The notes under the pieces were generated by a model that saw only the letters and a list, made by a program, of their open reading frames with translations, had not been told where the DNA came from and did no database searches. Shown in pieces: positions 1 to 7,614 of a stretch of 16,818 nt of DNA. The DNA is taken from assembly GCA_964655775.1 (NCBI GenBank), contig CAZZNQ010000088.1, positions 1 through 16,818 on the forward strand, given 5' to 3'. The translations under genes were made by a program, and so were the position numbers. How positions within the stretch are numbered: position 1 is the first letter of the stretch; each line of letters starts with the position of its first letter. The stretch comes from CAZZNQ01 sp964655775 (GTDB taxonomy: Bacteria; Planctomycetota; Brocadiia; SM23-32).

Positions 1-539
1 GCCAGCCGAAGGGCGAACTCCGGGTTCAGCGCATAGTCCATCATCAGATTGTCCAGCCCGCGAAGGTAGTGGCTGAACTCGAAGGCATCGTGTCCCAGGA
101 ACACGATGCAGCGCTCGCCCTGGAAGCGTTCGATCGCCATCTGCAGCGTGCGCAGCCGGTGCTCGGCGTCGGGATCGGGCGGCCGGTAGCCGTCCAGATC
201 GGCTTCGCTTCGGATCGGATGCTCGACGGCGTACGGGATGCCGTTCGGGGCCACCTGCCAGACAATGCCCCACTCGTCTTGGTAGTGGGCGTCGTCGATC
301 CAGTCGGCCCTGGAGTCCTCGAAAACGGTGATGCCGTCCAGGTCGTCCTTCTCAATGAAGTCGGCCAACAGCAGGAAGCCCCCCTGCGAGCCGCGCTCGT
401 AGCGGGACTGCCGCTCAGGCGTGAACAGCTCCGGATGCAGCGCCTCCATCACCGGCCGGTTAATGATAAGTTCCCACACCGGAACGCGGTCCGGCTGCTC
501 CCGCCGCGCCGCCGCCAGCATCCTCTGCTGCCCGTTCAA
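1..539 (-). CDS. Uroporphyrinogen decarboxylase (URO-D) family protein, N-terminal part, cut by the window edge
   Basis: Only the first 179 codons are inside the window; the frame is open to position 1. The start is marked by the family's usual opening, here QQRMLAAARREQPDRVPVWE at residues 4-23. Residues about 107-123 (EHPIRSEADLDGYRPPDPD) and 148-168 (a glycine/aspartate patch with FEFSHYLRG, then LDNLMMD) fit the 'P..s.eDLd.y..PDP' and 'fe.a..lrG.enlLmD' signatures of URO-D/MtaA-like proteins. I chose TTG at 539 because AGGAGAGG lies 3 nt upstream and no ATG or GTG occurs in frame just upstream; an ATG at 521 is the alternative. Family members are haem-pathway decarboxylases or cobalamin-dependent methyltransferases. 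Multiple paralogues with short 'PDRVPVWE' openings are usually of the uncharacterised or methyltransferase type rather than true HemE. The catalytic or metal-binding C-terminal half is not visible, so the reaction cannot be assigned. Confidence 0.8.
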   Translation of the reverse strand, partial: MNGQQRMLAAARREQPDRVPVWELIINRPVMEALHPELFTPERQSRYERGSQGGFLLLADFIEKDDLDGITVFEDSRADWIDDAHYQDEWGIVWQVAPNGIPYAVEHPIRSEADLDGYRPPDPDAEHRLRTLQMAIERFQGERCIVFLGHDAFEFSHYLRGLDNLMMDYALNPEFALRL

Positions 540-578
540 GATCCTCTCCTCACCGTATTGATGGGACCCGCAGGCCAG

Positions 579-607
579 AGCATACACCGGGCGCCGAGCG
601 CGGGCAA
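579..607 (-). promoter_or_regulatory. Possible sigma-70 promoter for the URO-D-like gene
   Basis: Read on the minus strand, TTGCCC (607-602) and TATGCT (584-579) are separated by exactly 17 nt. Each hexamer matches 4 of 6 consensus positions. Transcription would start near 572 and give a leader of about 33 nt before the TTG start at 539. The spacing is good but the hexamers are ordinary, so chance is not excluded. Confidence 0.3.
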
Positions 608-652
608 CCGGCCGGCGGTCACGCTATCCCGGATTCTCCAGGATTTTAGGTA

Positions 653-680
653 TTGACACAGGGGCAACGGCCGGTATAAT
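653..680 (+). promoter_or_regulatory. Perfect consensus sigma-70 promoter for the HTH/zinc-ribbon gene
   Basis: TTGACA (653-658) and TATAAT (675-680) are both six-of-six matches, separated by 16 nt. The expected start of transcription is near 687, about 50 nt before the ATG at 740. The A/T-rich tract just after the -10 box contrasts with the GC-rich surroundings. A full-consensus promoter is rare in GC-rich DNA and suggests strong transcription. It may also drive the co-directional genes downstream, because no clear terminator was seen before position 11430. Confidence 0.75.
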
Positions 681-739
681 GATAGTAAATAACAGTGAAC
701 GATACCTTGCGCCTTAGTCCGACACGCAAAGGAGCCGAA

Positions 740-1213
740 ATGGCGAAGGAGTCCGACAAGAGCCCGGCGCGGTCTTGGTTCAGCATCGCCGCTGCCGCCG
801 AATACCTGGGAATCAGCGAACCCACGATATACCGTTGGATGCGCGAGGGCAAGCTATCTTTCTACAAGGTCGGCGACTCGACGCGCTTCACGCGCGAGAA
901 CCTGGACATGGTGGTCGAGAAGTACACCGGCCGCCACGAGGCCGACCGCAAGGTCGCCCGATGCGCCGTTTGCGGCCACTCGCACCTGGTCGCCGGTAAG
1001 CTGCAATCCACCGGCTACCTGTACTTCAAGCCCGCGCACACCCGATTCTTCACCCTGTCCCAAAGCCTTGTCCCCGTGGAAGCGCGCGTCTGCGCGCGGT
1101 GCGGGTTCGTGCAGGCGTTCACCGATCCGGAGAGACTGGACCGGCTGCTGCGCGACGAGGATCGAAATACCGACGAAGAGAGTATCGAGGAGACCCCGAC
1201 CGACGAGTCCTGA
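740..1213 (+). CDS. Excisionase/MerR-like helix-turn-helix protein with C-terminal zinc ribbon
   Basis: This 157-residue protein has two parts. Residues 13-62 (WFSIAAAAEYLGISEPTIYR, then WMREGKLSFYKVG..TRFTRENLD) have the layout of the 'excisionase family' HTH_17 domain, a winged helix-turn-helix that binds DNA. Residues 75-122 carry CAVCG and CARCG, two CxxC knuckles 43 residues apart (C75, C78, C118, C121), as in nucleic-acid-binding zinc ribbons of the DUF2082/Zn-ribbon type. The tail is acidic and ends in EETPTDES. The start is ATG 740 with AAAGGAG about 7 nt upstream; a GTG at 695 would extend the frame but has no ribosome site. A regulatory role is inferred from the HTH. No recombinase or phage gene is nearby, so 'excisionase' is only a fold label here. 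The gene follows the perfect promoter at 653-680 and could regulate itself. Confidence 0.85.
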   Translation: MAKESDKSPARSWFSIAAAAEYLGISEPTIYRWMREGKLSFYKVGDSTRFTRENLDMVVEKYTGRHEADRKVARCAVCGHSHLVAGKLQSTGYLYFKPAHTRFFTLSQSLVPVEARVCARCGFVQAFTDPERLDRLLRDEDRNTDEESIEETPTDES

Positions 1214-1273
1214 CGCGGACGATCCCGGGACCTCATTCGATAGAAGGAAGACGGAATCCTGAGCTGACGAGCA
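1187..1273 (+). repeat. Direct repeat, copy 1 (3' end of the HTH/zinc-ribbon gene)
   Basis: This 87-nt stretch covers the last codons (EETPTDES), the TGA at 1211-1213 and 60 nt of trailing non-coding DNA. By hand alignment it matches 1684-1771 with three or four substitutions and one single-base indel. The two copies start 497 nt apart. Confidence 0.9.
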
Positions 1274-1317
1274 CGCTAAGCTGAGACGTATCGAGTCCCG
1301 TAACGGGGATAGACAGC

Positions 1318-1710
1318 ATGTACAACCGCAGACTGATAACCCTTTTCGCATTAACACTGTTGCTGCTGGCTCTGCCGGTGAAGGGCTCGGGTCGCAATGC
1401 GCAGGACGGCGAAGCGGAGAGCAGGCTCCTCAATGAAATGGGCCGGACGACCGCGCATTGCGCGGTGTGCGGCCATCCTCACCTGGTGGCGGGCAGGCTG
1501 CAGTCGACCGGACTGGTCTACTTTAAGCCCGCCCGGACCCGTTTCTTCGTCATGTCGGAGAGCCTCGTTCCTGTGAAGGCACGCGTGTGTCCGAGGTGCG
1601 GGTACGTGCAGGCGTTCGCCGACACGGAGAAACTGGACCAATTGCTGGTCGCCAAGGACCGTGTGCCGGAGGAAGCCGATACCGAGGAGACCCCGACCGA
1701 CGAGTCCTGA
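1318..1710 (+). CDS. Exported or membrane-anchored zinc-ribbon protein, paralogue of the preceding gene
   Basis: This 130-residue protein opens with NRRLITLFALTLLLLALPVK (residues 3-22), a basic start plus hydrophobic core typical of a signal peptide or N-terminal anchor. A zinc ribbon follows, with CAVCG at 48-52 and CPRCG at 91-95. Between the first cysteine and the following 'LDxLL' (63 positions) I count 48 identities with the upstream HTH protein, and the last eight residues, EETPTDES, are the same. The HTH is absent. The ATG at 1318 has only a weak GGGGAT ribosome site; an internal ATG at residue 41 would give the zinc ribbon alone, in the cytoplasm. If exported, the four cysteines would need zinc or disulfides in an oxidising compartment, which is unusual for this fold. 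Its position suggests duplication of the upstream gene followed by replacement of the 5' part. Function unknown. Confidence 0.8.
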   Translation: MYNRRLITLFALTLLLLALPVKGSGRNAQDGEAESRLLNEMGRTTAHCAVCGHPHLVAGRLQSTGLVYFKPARTRFFVMSESLVPVKARVCPRCGYVQAFADTEKLDQLLVAKDRVPEEADTEETPTDES

Positions 1711-1771
1711 CGCGGACGGTCCCGGGGCCCTCATCCGATAGAAGGAAGACGGAATCCTGAGCTGACGAGCA
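1684..1771 (+). repeat. Direct repeat, copy 2 (3' end of the exported zinc-ribbon gene)
   Basis: An 88-nt near-copy of 1187-1273 covering the last codons, the TGA at 1708-1710 and 61 nt of non-coding DNA. The non-coding part is about as well conserved as the coding tail, which points to a recent segmental duplication or to gene conversion. After the repeat, 1772-1849 is a short spacer leading to the next gene; I see no convincing promoter or terminator in it. Confidence 0.9.
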
Positions 1772-1849
1772 GAAGACAGCGGGAACTTTTTGCCCGGCTG
1801 TTCTACATATAGACGTAAGCACCGCACATTCCTGGGGTAGAGGTTCGCC

Positions 1850-4800
1850 ATGCACAGGATACGTGTACTTCTGCTCGTCGCCTTCGGATCGGTCTTCTCG
1901 CTCGCGGCCGTCGCCTCCCCGACGCCGCTCAACCCCTGCCTCCGCAGCACCGCCCGGTGCGTGGCCGGCGATCGGTTCCTAACCGTCGAACACCGCGTTG
2001 ACCTCGCCAACCCGGGCCGCTCCCCCGCCGACGTGCGTCTGCTACCGGCGCCCGTGATCCTGGTGAACGTGGAGGGCAGAAAGGGCGATCTGGTGGTGAA
2101 CCGCCGCGCGGACGGCATCTGGGCATCGGTGCCGGAGGACTGGTCCGGGACGCTGACGCTACGCGTCCGCCAGCCGATAGCGCCTGCCACGGAGAGCGCC
2201 GCGTCACGCGCCGTGGTGCCGCTGCCGCCCGCCCTGATCCGCTCCGCAACGGTCGAGGTGCCCGGGCGGAACGTCGAACTGACCGTCGGCGGGCCGGCCG
2301 TCGTCCGAAGCGAACCCTCCGGACCGGAAAGCAGCCGGTTCAGAGTCGTCCCGATTGGTGGGGAGTGCATGGCCCTCTGCTGGCGGCAGCGCCCCCCGCA
2401 GCGGCCCGCCCGGTTCTCGATCCGCCAGACGCACCGCATCACTCAGCGCGGAGATGCTTTCAGCGATGCGGTCACCCTCACGTTGACCGTCTCCGATGCC
2501 TCGCTCGAAGCGGTCTCCGTCCGGCTGCCCGACGGCGTATATATCGACGACCTCAGCGGCGGGCCGGACTCTGACTGGAGCCTGAGCGACGGCACACTCA
2601 CTGCCCGCCCGCACGGTCAGGGCGGAGCCCTCTCGGCCACTCTCATGCTCGAAGGAGCCACACCGCTGCTGCCTGGAGGCGGCCGCGAGCTGGCCGTGCC
2701 GCTTCTGACAGCCGAAGGTGCGGACCGCTACGAGGGCAAGGTGCTGGTGGCCGCCGCCGAGGGCGATCTGCGTTTCGCCGAACTCCGGGGCGCCACCCAG
2801 GCGGCCGTCGAGGGCGGCGAGAAGGACCGCTGGCGGCTTGCCTGCAACCTGAACTCCCCGGCCGCGCGCGTCGTCGTGCTGGTGGCCCCCAAAGCCCCCC
2901 GGCGCGAAGCGCGCGTGCTGAGCGATTACCGCCTCTCCCCCTACCGCGCCCGGGGCCGTCACGTGCTGACCGTGACCGGCCTGGAGACGGGCGCCGACCG
3001 GTTGGGGCTGACGGTCCCCGCCGGCGACATCGTGCAGCGGGTGGAAGGTGACCGCGTGCTGAACTGGGTGCAGGCTGAGGGGCGCGTCAACATTGACCTG
3101 AAGCCCGAGGGCACGGGGGCGCTCGTGCTGAGTATGCAGACCGAGCACCTCACCGGCGGCGAGGCCGTCGCTCTGGCGCCGCCCGCCGTGCAGAACGGCA
3201 CCCCCGCCGAGTGGTCGGTCCGTCTCACAGCGGAGCCGGGCACGCTGCTCCAGCCGGACGAGGCCACCGAGCCGTGGCGCGTGCAGCCGGAGACGGTCTC
3301 CGCCGACGGCTCCGGCGCGCCCGCGGACGTCGCCTACCGCTTCCCCCAGGCGCCTGAGCGCCTGCGCGTGCGGGTCGTGCCGGCCGCTGCGCAGGTGCGC
3401 GGCAACATCCAGGACCACCTCACGGTCTCCTCCGAGCGCCTGCTGAGGGAAACGCTCTTCCTGCTGGAGATCGAGCGGCAGCAGGTCTCGGAACTGGTCG
3501 TCGCGTTGCCGGAGGGCCTCGTGCTCGAGCGGGTCGACGGCCCCTGGATCGAGGAATGGTCGCCGGTCGAGCCGGGACGCGTTGTCGTCCGCTTTCGCGA
3601 GCCCGTGCTCGGGTCGATCCATTTCCGCACCGTCTGCAGCCGCGCCGCCGCACCCGTCAACACCCGGATCGGCGCCCTCGGAATCGAGTCGGCGCCCGAC
3701 CTGCAGGGGTGGATCGGCATCAGCTCGGAACTCGACGTGGCCGCGCGGCCCTCGGACGGCGGGGCTCTGAACCTGGGTGCAGTCCCGGTTTCCGACGCCC
3801 CGACCTACCTGCAGGGCTTCGAGAACACCTTCCTCTACCGGTTCTACGACAGCCGGTGGCGGCTCGGGCTCGACGTGCGCAGCGTGCCGCCCGTCTACAC
3901 CGCCGAAGTGCTGCAGGTGCTGAGTTTCAGCGCCTCGGGCGTGCAGGCCAGCGCACAGTTTCTCATCGACGTCCAGCAAGGCGGCCTGGACGAGCTAATG
4001 TTCCGGATGCCCGAGGGCGCCGCCGGATCGCAGTTTCAAGGCGACGCCGTGGTGGCTGCGCGCCTCGAGGACGGCGAGTGGCGCGTGCGGCTGGAGGGGC
4101 TGACCGGCGGCAAGATCGGCTGTCGGCTCGACTACGCGGTGCCCACCGGCTCCGGAGAAGGCGCCGCGACCGTGGCCCCGGTCCGGCTGGTCGGCGCACG
4201 CTCCCAGTCCGGCGTGCTGCTGCTCACGCAGTCGCGCCCGGACGTGGAGGTCGTTCCCGGGCTGCCCGGCACGGGACTCAGCCGCACCGACCCACGCGAG
4301 CAGTACGCGCGATGGGACTTCGCCCGCTCCGAGCCGGCGCTGGCGGCGTACTCGTTCCAGGGCACGGGCTGGGCGCTGCCGCTCACCGTTTCCACGCCCG
4401 CCCTTAGCGACACGCTCCTGAAGGCCAGCATCCCGCTGGCGAAGCTGGCAACCGTCGTCCGGCCGGGACGCGAGTGCCTGCACCACCTGCGGCTCTACGT
4501 GTCGAACACGAACCGCCAGTTTCTCACCGCCGACCTGGGTCCCCTCGGCGAGGGTGCCCGCCTGATCGGCACCTACGTCTACGGCGAGCCGGTCAAGCCG
4601 TTCCGGGAAGGAAGCGCGCGCATACAACTGCCGCTGTTCACCAGCGAGAAGGCGGCGCGCTACGGCATGGCCGTCGTCGACATCACCTACGCGGAACCGT
4701 CCGCCGGGCTGAAGGCTCTGCGGCGGAACGGTCTGCGGCTTCCGGACCTGGGGTTGAACGTGGGGCGGTTCGAGTGGTCGATAGGCGTCCCGGATGAATA

Positions 4801-6997
4801 CCGCCTGGCCGGAGTGGGCGGCAACATGGACGAGCCGGTGTCGGACGCTCCCGCGCCGGAAAGCCTGGGGTCCCGGCTCGTCCATCCCGTTCTGCACTGG
4901 TTCCGCCAGCACGCCGGGACGCTCATAAGCCTCGCCATCATCGCCGCCGTCGTCTGGGGCTGTGTCTGGGCCGTGCGCACTTTCGCCGCCTTGAGAAAGG
5001 CTGTGAGGAGCTACTTCCTGCATGCCCTGGTGCTGGTGTTCATCACCCTCGTTCTCGTGGCGATGCTCATGCCGGCACTGAGTAAGGCTCGCAGCCGCGC
5101 ACGCGTTTCGATGCAGAGCTCCAACCTGCACCAGATTGGGCTGGGCATCTCGATGTACCGAAACGACCACGATGGTCAGTATCCGCCCGGGCTGGAGGCC
5201 CTCGTCGAGGGTGGCTATCTGGAGGATGTGGACGTGCTGGACACGACATATGAGGAACAGGATCTTGTCTATCGGCCCAGGAGCCGGAACGCGCATCCCG
5301 CCGAAGTGCTCGCCTACGCCTGGCCCCCGGTGAACGACGGCGTAAACGTGCTGTATGTCGACGGAGCGGTCGAATGGGTCCCGGTGGCGCCCGGTGAGCC
5401 GCTGCTCAACCAACGGCTGGATGACCGCTTCGTCCGGGCCGGTGAGACTCTGACGCTGGCGACCCGTCCTTCCGGCGGCATCTCCTTCGGCAAGGGCTAC
5501 GGCCTGGACGTGGCCGAACTCGAGGAGGCGCTGGACGTGCAACAGCGGGAATACGCCGGCCGGGCCGGCGGAGAGGCCGCCCGGCAGCGAGCGGAGGAGG
5601 TGGTCCAGGCGGCAACCGCGGACGTGAACCGCGAGAAGCTGGAGAGCGCCCTGGAACGCTACCGCGCCGAACACGGCGGAACCGAACCCGAGATGGCCAC
5701 CGACCTGTACCAGTACACCGACGATCCGCAACTGCGCGAAGCGCTCGTCGATGCCGACATGATGCCGGCGCTGAACAAGGCCCGCCAGTCGTCTCGCCTC
5801 AGCAGCCAACGCCACAACCTTCACAACATCGGGCTGGCCATCAGCATCTACCGCATGGAGCACAATGGAGCATACCCGCCCGACCTCGCCGCACTCGTGA
5901 AGGAAAGCCACATCGAGGACACCGAGATCCTGGATCCCGTCGTCGAGGGACATCGGTTTGTCTACCGCCGCCTCAGCGCGAATGCCCGACCAGCAGAGGT
6001 GGTCGCCTATGCGTGGCCGCCCCGGGACGACAAGGTCAACGTCCTGTACGTGGACGGGGCGGTGGAGGCGGTGTCCGCTGCGCCCGGTCGACCGTTCAGG
6101 AATCCCCGCGACCCGGCGGACGTTGTGCAGACGCCGGGCGCCCGATCCGATGAGGCTGCACAGGTGGCGGACCGGACAGAGACGACCAGCCCGGACGATG
6201 CCGCGAAGCTTCGCTACAACCTGGGGCAGGAGTTCCTGAACCGGGGCGACTACGAACAGGCCGAGGCCAACCTGCGGCGGGCGCTGGAACTCAAGCCCGA
6301 ATACGCGCAGGCCGAGCGCCAGCTCGCTCAGGTCGAGGCGCTAAAGAAGGCGACGAGTCGGGGCCGCACGCCGCTCGCGACGAAGGACGCCCCCGAAGAG
6401 ATCGATCTCAAGAGACTACAGGCGAAGCTGGATGAACGGGAGCGCCTTGCCCCCCGCGGAGGCCAGCCGCAGCAAACGGCCGGTTTACCCCGGGCCGCTC
6501 CCGCACCCGAAGAGCCGACGTCGGCCTTAGCCGCCCTGGTCGAGTCCAGGCCCGCGCGCCCCCTGAGCAAGGCCTCGCTGGTGCAGCGCGCGGGAGGCGG
6601 TCGGAGCGTGGGCGCCCGGCCTATCCTCATCGACTTCCCGCCGCTGCCTACGGCCAACTACCGCTTCACCAAGTCCTTCCTGGGACGCGGGCACGCGGAG
6701 GTCACCTTCCGCGCGATCGGCACCCGTATGGTCGGCCTGCTGGAACTGGCTCTTGCGGCCGTGGCGCTGGCCGTCTACGCCCTGCTGCGGTCGCGAAGCG
6801 CGACGGCGGGCGTGAACTTCGCCGGGGCGACGCTGCTGCTGGCGATCGGGGCGCATTTCGCCGGCTCGGGGATGGTCGCGAGCGCAGCGGCGTCCACCAT
6901 CGTGGCCATGTTTGCCTGCCTGGCCGTCGAGATAATCGTATACGCGACGCGACGCCTTCTCTCTCTGGCGCATCGGCGGAGGAGGCGAACGACATGA
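1850..6997 (+). CDS. Giant exported membrane-anchored protein with beta modules, two pseudopilin-like units and a TPR
   Basis: 1715 residues; no named family recognised. Residues 1-22 are a signal peptide with an AVA/S cleavage site. Residues about 60-985 are beta-rich and resemble the 1271-residue protein encoded downstream: an N-terminal 'VPLPPALIRSATVEVPG' segment (about 124-140), several modules with an 'LP.G' strand (about 187-271, 357-435, 505-597, 662-764), and a final module with NTNRQFL and 'GARLIGTYVYGEPVKP' (about 882-985). Two membrane helices follow (about 1023-1048 and 1054-1077). Next come a pseudopilin-like unit (1076-1187), a charged coiled coil (about 1221-1281), a second pseudopilin-like unit (1307-1418), a TPR-type helix pair (1450-1501; GDYEQAEANLRRALELKP), a proline-rich linker and three C-terminal helices (about 1627-1699). 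The ATG at 1850 has GAGG upstream. The ectodomain probably lies outside the cytoplasmic membrane; a surface, scaffold or envelope role is inference. The unbroken frame and even codon use argue against a mis-joined gene. Confidence 0.85.
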   Translation: MHRIRVLLLVAFGSVFSLAAVASPTPLNPCLRSTARCVAGDRFLTVEHRVDLANPGRSPADVRLLPAPVILVNVEGRKGDLVVNRRADGIWASVPEDWSGTLTLRVRQPIAPATESAASRAVVPLPPALIRSATVEVPGRNVELTVGGPAVVRSEPSGPESSRFRVVPIGGECMALCWRQRPPQRPARFSIRQTHRITQRGDAFSDAVTLTLTVSDASLEAVSVRLPDGVYIDDLSGGPDSDWSLSDGTLTARPHGQGGALSATLMLEGATPLLPGGGRELAVPLLTAEGADRYEGKVLVAAAEGDLRFAELRGATQAAVEGGEKDRWRLACNLNSPAARVVVLVAPKAPRREARVLSDYRLSPYRARGRHVLTVTGLETGADRLGLTVPAGDIVQRVEGDRVLNWVQAEGRVNIDLKPEGTGALVLSMQTEHLTGGEAVALAPPAVQNGTPAEWSVRLTAEPGTLLQPDEATEPWRVQPETVSADGSGAPADVAYRFPQAPERLRVRVVPAAAQVRGNIQDHLTVSSERLLRETLFLLEIERQQVSELVVALPEGLVLERVDGPWIEEWSPVEPGRVVVRFREPVLGSIHFRTVCSRAAAPVNTRIGALGIESAPDLQGWIGISSELDVAARPSDGGALNLGAVPVSDAPTYLQGFENTFLYRFYDSRWRLGLDVRSVPPVYTAEVLQVLSFSASGVQASAQFLIDVQQGGLDELMFRMPEGAAGSQFQGDAVVAARLEDGEWRVRLEGLTGGKIGCRLDYAVPTGSGEGAATVAPVRLVGARSQSGVLLLTQSRPDVEVVPGLPGTGLSRTDPREQYARWDFARSEPALAAYSFQGTGWALPLTVSTPALSDTLLKASIPLAKLATVVRPGRECLHHLRLYVSNTNRQFLTADLGPLGEGARLIGTYVYGEPVKPFREGSARIQLPLFTSEKAARYGMAVVDITYAEPSAGLKALRRNGLRLPDLGLNVGRFEWSIGVPDEYRLAGVGGNMDEPVSDAPAPESLGSRLVHPVLHWFRQHAGTLISLAIIAAVVWGCVWAVRTFAALRKAVRSYFLHALVLVFITLVLVAMLMPALSKARSRARVSMQSSNLHQIGLGISMYRNDHDGQYPPGLEALVEGGYLEDVDVLDTTYEEQDLVYRPRSRNAHPAEVLAYAWPPVNDGVNVLYVDGAVEWVPVAPGEPLLNQRLDDRFVRAGETLTLATRPSGGISFGKGYGLDVAELEEALDVQQREYAGRAGGEAARQRAEEVVQAATADVNREKLESALERYRAEHGGTEPEMATDLYQYTDDPQLREALVDADMMPALNKARQSSRLSSQRHNLHNIGLAISIYRMEHNGAYPPDLAALVKESHIEDTEILDPVVEGHRFVYRRLSANARPAEVVAYAWPPRDDKVNVLYVDGAVEAVSAAPGRPFRNPRDPADVVQTPGARSDEAAQVADRTETTSPDDAAKLRYNLGQEFLNRGDYEQAEANLRRALELKPEYAQAERQLAQVEALKKATSRGRTPLATKDAPEEIDLKRLQAKLDERERLAPRGGQPQQTAGLPRAAPAPEEPTSALAALVESRPARPLSKASLVQRAGGGRSVGARPILIDFPPLPTANYRFTKSFLGRGHAEVTFRAIGTRMVGLLELALAAVALAVYALLRSRSATAGVNFAGATLLLAIGAHFAGSGMVASAAASTIVAMFACLAVEIIVYATRRLLSLAHRRRRRTT
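5075..5410 (+). repeat. Internal repeat copy 1: pseudopilin-like unit of the 1715-residue protein
   Basis: Encodes residues 1076-1187: ALSKAR, NLHQIGLGISMYRNDHDG, YPPGLEALV and VNVLYVDGAVEWV, the order seen in planctomycete/lentisphaere pseudopilins of the H-x9-DG type. A hydrophobic helix precedes it (FLHALVLVFITLVLVAMLMP). The prepilin-peptidase site (Gly, then F-T-L-I-E) is missing, so normal processing is not expected. By gap-free hand alignment it matches 5768-6103 at 66 of 112 residues. Confidence 0.85.
5768..6103 (+). repeat. Internal repeat copy 2: second pseudopilin-like unit, without its own helix
   Basis: Encodes residues 1307-1418: ALNKAR, NLHNIGLAISIYRMEHNG, YPPDLAALV and VNVLYVDGAVEAV. 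It sits 693 nt after copy 1. Here the preceding sequence is hydrophilic (YQYTDDPQLREALVDADMMP), so this copy kept the globular part and has no membrane-spanning pilin helix. Confidence 0.85.
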
Positions 6998-7479
6998 TGG
7001 CAGGAGCGAGTTATTCATGTTCAAGACAATCGCCCTGCGGTAGACACCCCCGGCTGTGGGTTGTCCTTGCCGCCGTATCGCTGCTCCTGGGTGCCCTCAT
7101 CTTGCTGTCTCCGCTCGCCTTCATCGTCCTAATCCCGGGGTGCGTGCTGCTGCTGGGAACTCCGCCCTTTCTTGCCGCGCTGTACCTTTGGCTTGCGCTT
7201 TCCTACTGTCTCGAGGCGCTTGCAGGGGCAGCCGGGCGCCGTATTGCGTTCATTGCGGTCGCGACCGCAGCTGCTACCCTCTGCACTTTCGAAGTCTGGT
7301 TCCGAGCGTTCGGCGATATTGCGGTTGGCACGCTTCCCCTCGACCTGTCGGTGCTCCTCCTGCTGACCGCACTGTGGATCGGATGCGTGGAACGGAAGGA
7401 TCGAGGCACCTGGGTCGCGAACTATATTCTGCAGATAGTGCTGCTGGGCATAGTCCTCATAGCAGCATGGATGCTATAG
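6994..7479 (+). CDS. Small polytopic membrane protein, coupled to the 1715-residue protein
   Basis: This 161-residue, very hydrophobic protein has about five or six membrane helices (approximately 21-38, 39-55, 57-76, 84-103, 115-131, 140-160). No family recognised. Its ATG overlaps the previous stop in ATGATGA (6994-6997 share ATG and TGA), and GGAGGAGG lies just upstream inside the end of the preceding gene. This is a classic arrangement for translational coupling, so the two products are probably made together. A second ATG immediately follows the first and could serve equally. With its position between the two giant envelope proteins, it may help anchor or export them; this is inferred from context only. 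After it, 7480-7614 is a 135-nt spacer in which I see only the ribosome site of the next gene. Confidence 0.75.
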   Translation: MMAGASYSCSRQSPCGRHPRLWVVLAAVSLLLGALILLSPLAFIVLIPGCVLLLGTPPFLAALYLWLALSYCLEALAGAAGRRIAFIAVATAAATLCTFEVWFRAFGDIAVGTLPLDLSVLLLLTALWIGCVERKDRGTWVANYILQIVLLGIVLIAAWML

Positions 7480-7614
7480 GAATGGAACCGAAATGCCGGG
7501 AACGCAAGCAATCCCGACGAGGCGAATTCAAAGGGGGCGATCATGTGTCGACGACGACCGGAGCACTCGCACAGAACTCATAGCAACCCATCACTCATAC
7601 AAGGAGCCGGGACG

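Noticed and set aside
69..656. A 195-codon plus-strand frame at the left end
   Set aside because: It lies antisense to the URO-D-like coding region, whose family motifs are clear, and continues across the divergent promoter region.
740..930. Excisionase-like HTH taken as a sign of a prophage or integrative element
   Set aside because: No integrase, att-like repeat or phage gene is visible; this fold is common in ordinary regulators.
1187..1771. The direct repeat taken as an insertion-sequence boundary or a CRISPR-like repeat
   Set aside because: Only two copies are present. They include the coding ends of two paralogues, with no transposase and no terminal inverted repeats, so a segmental duplication explains them better.
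1790..1813. A promoter before the 1715-residue gene (TTGCCC with TACATA or TATAGA)
   Set aside because: The spacing between the boxes is 8 or 12 nt, too short for sigma-70.
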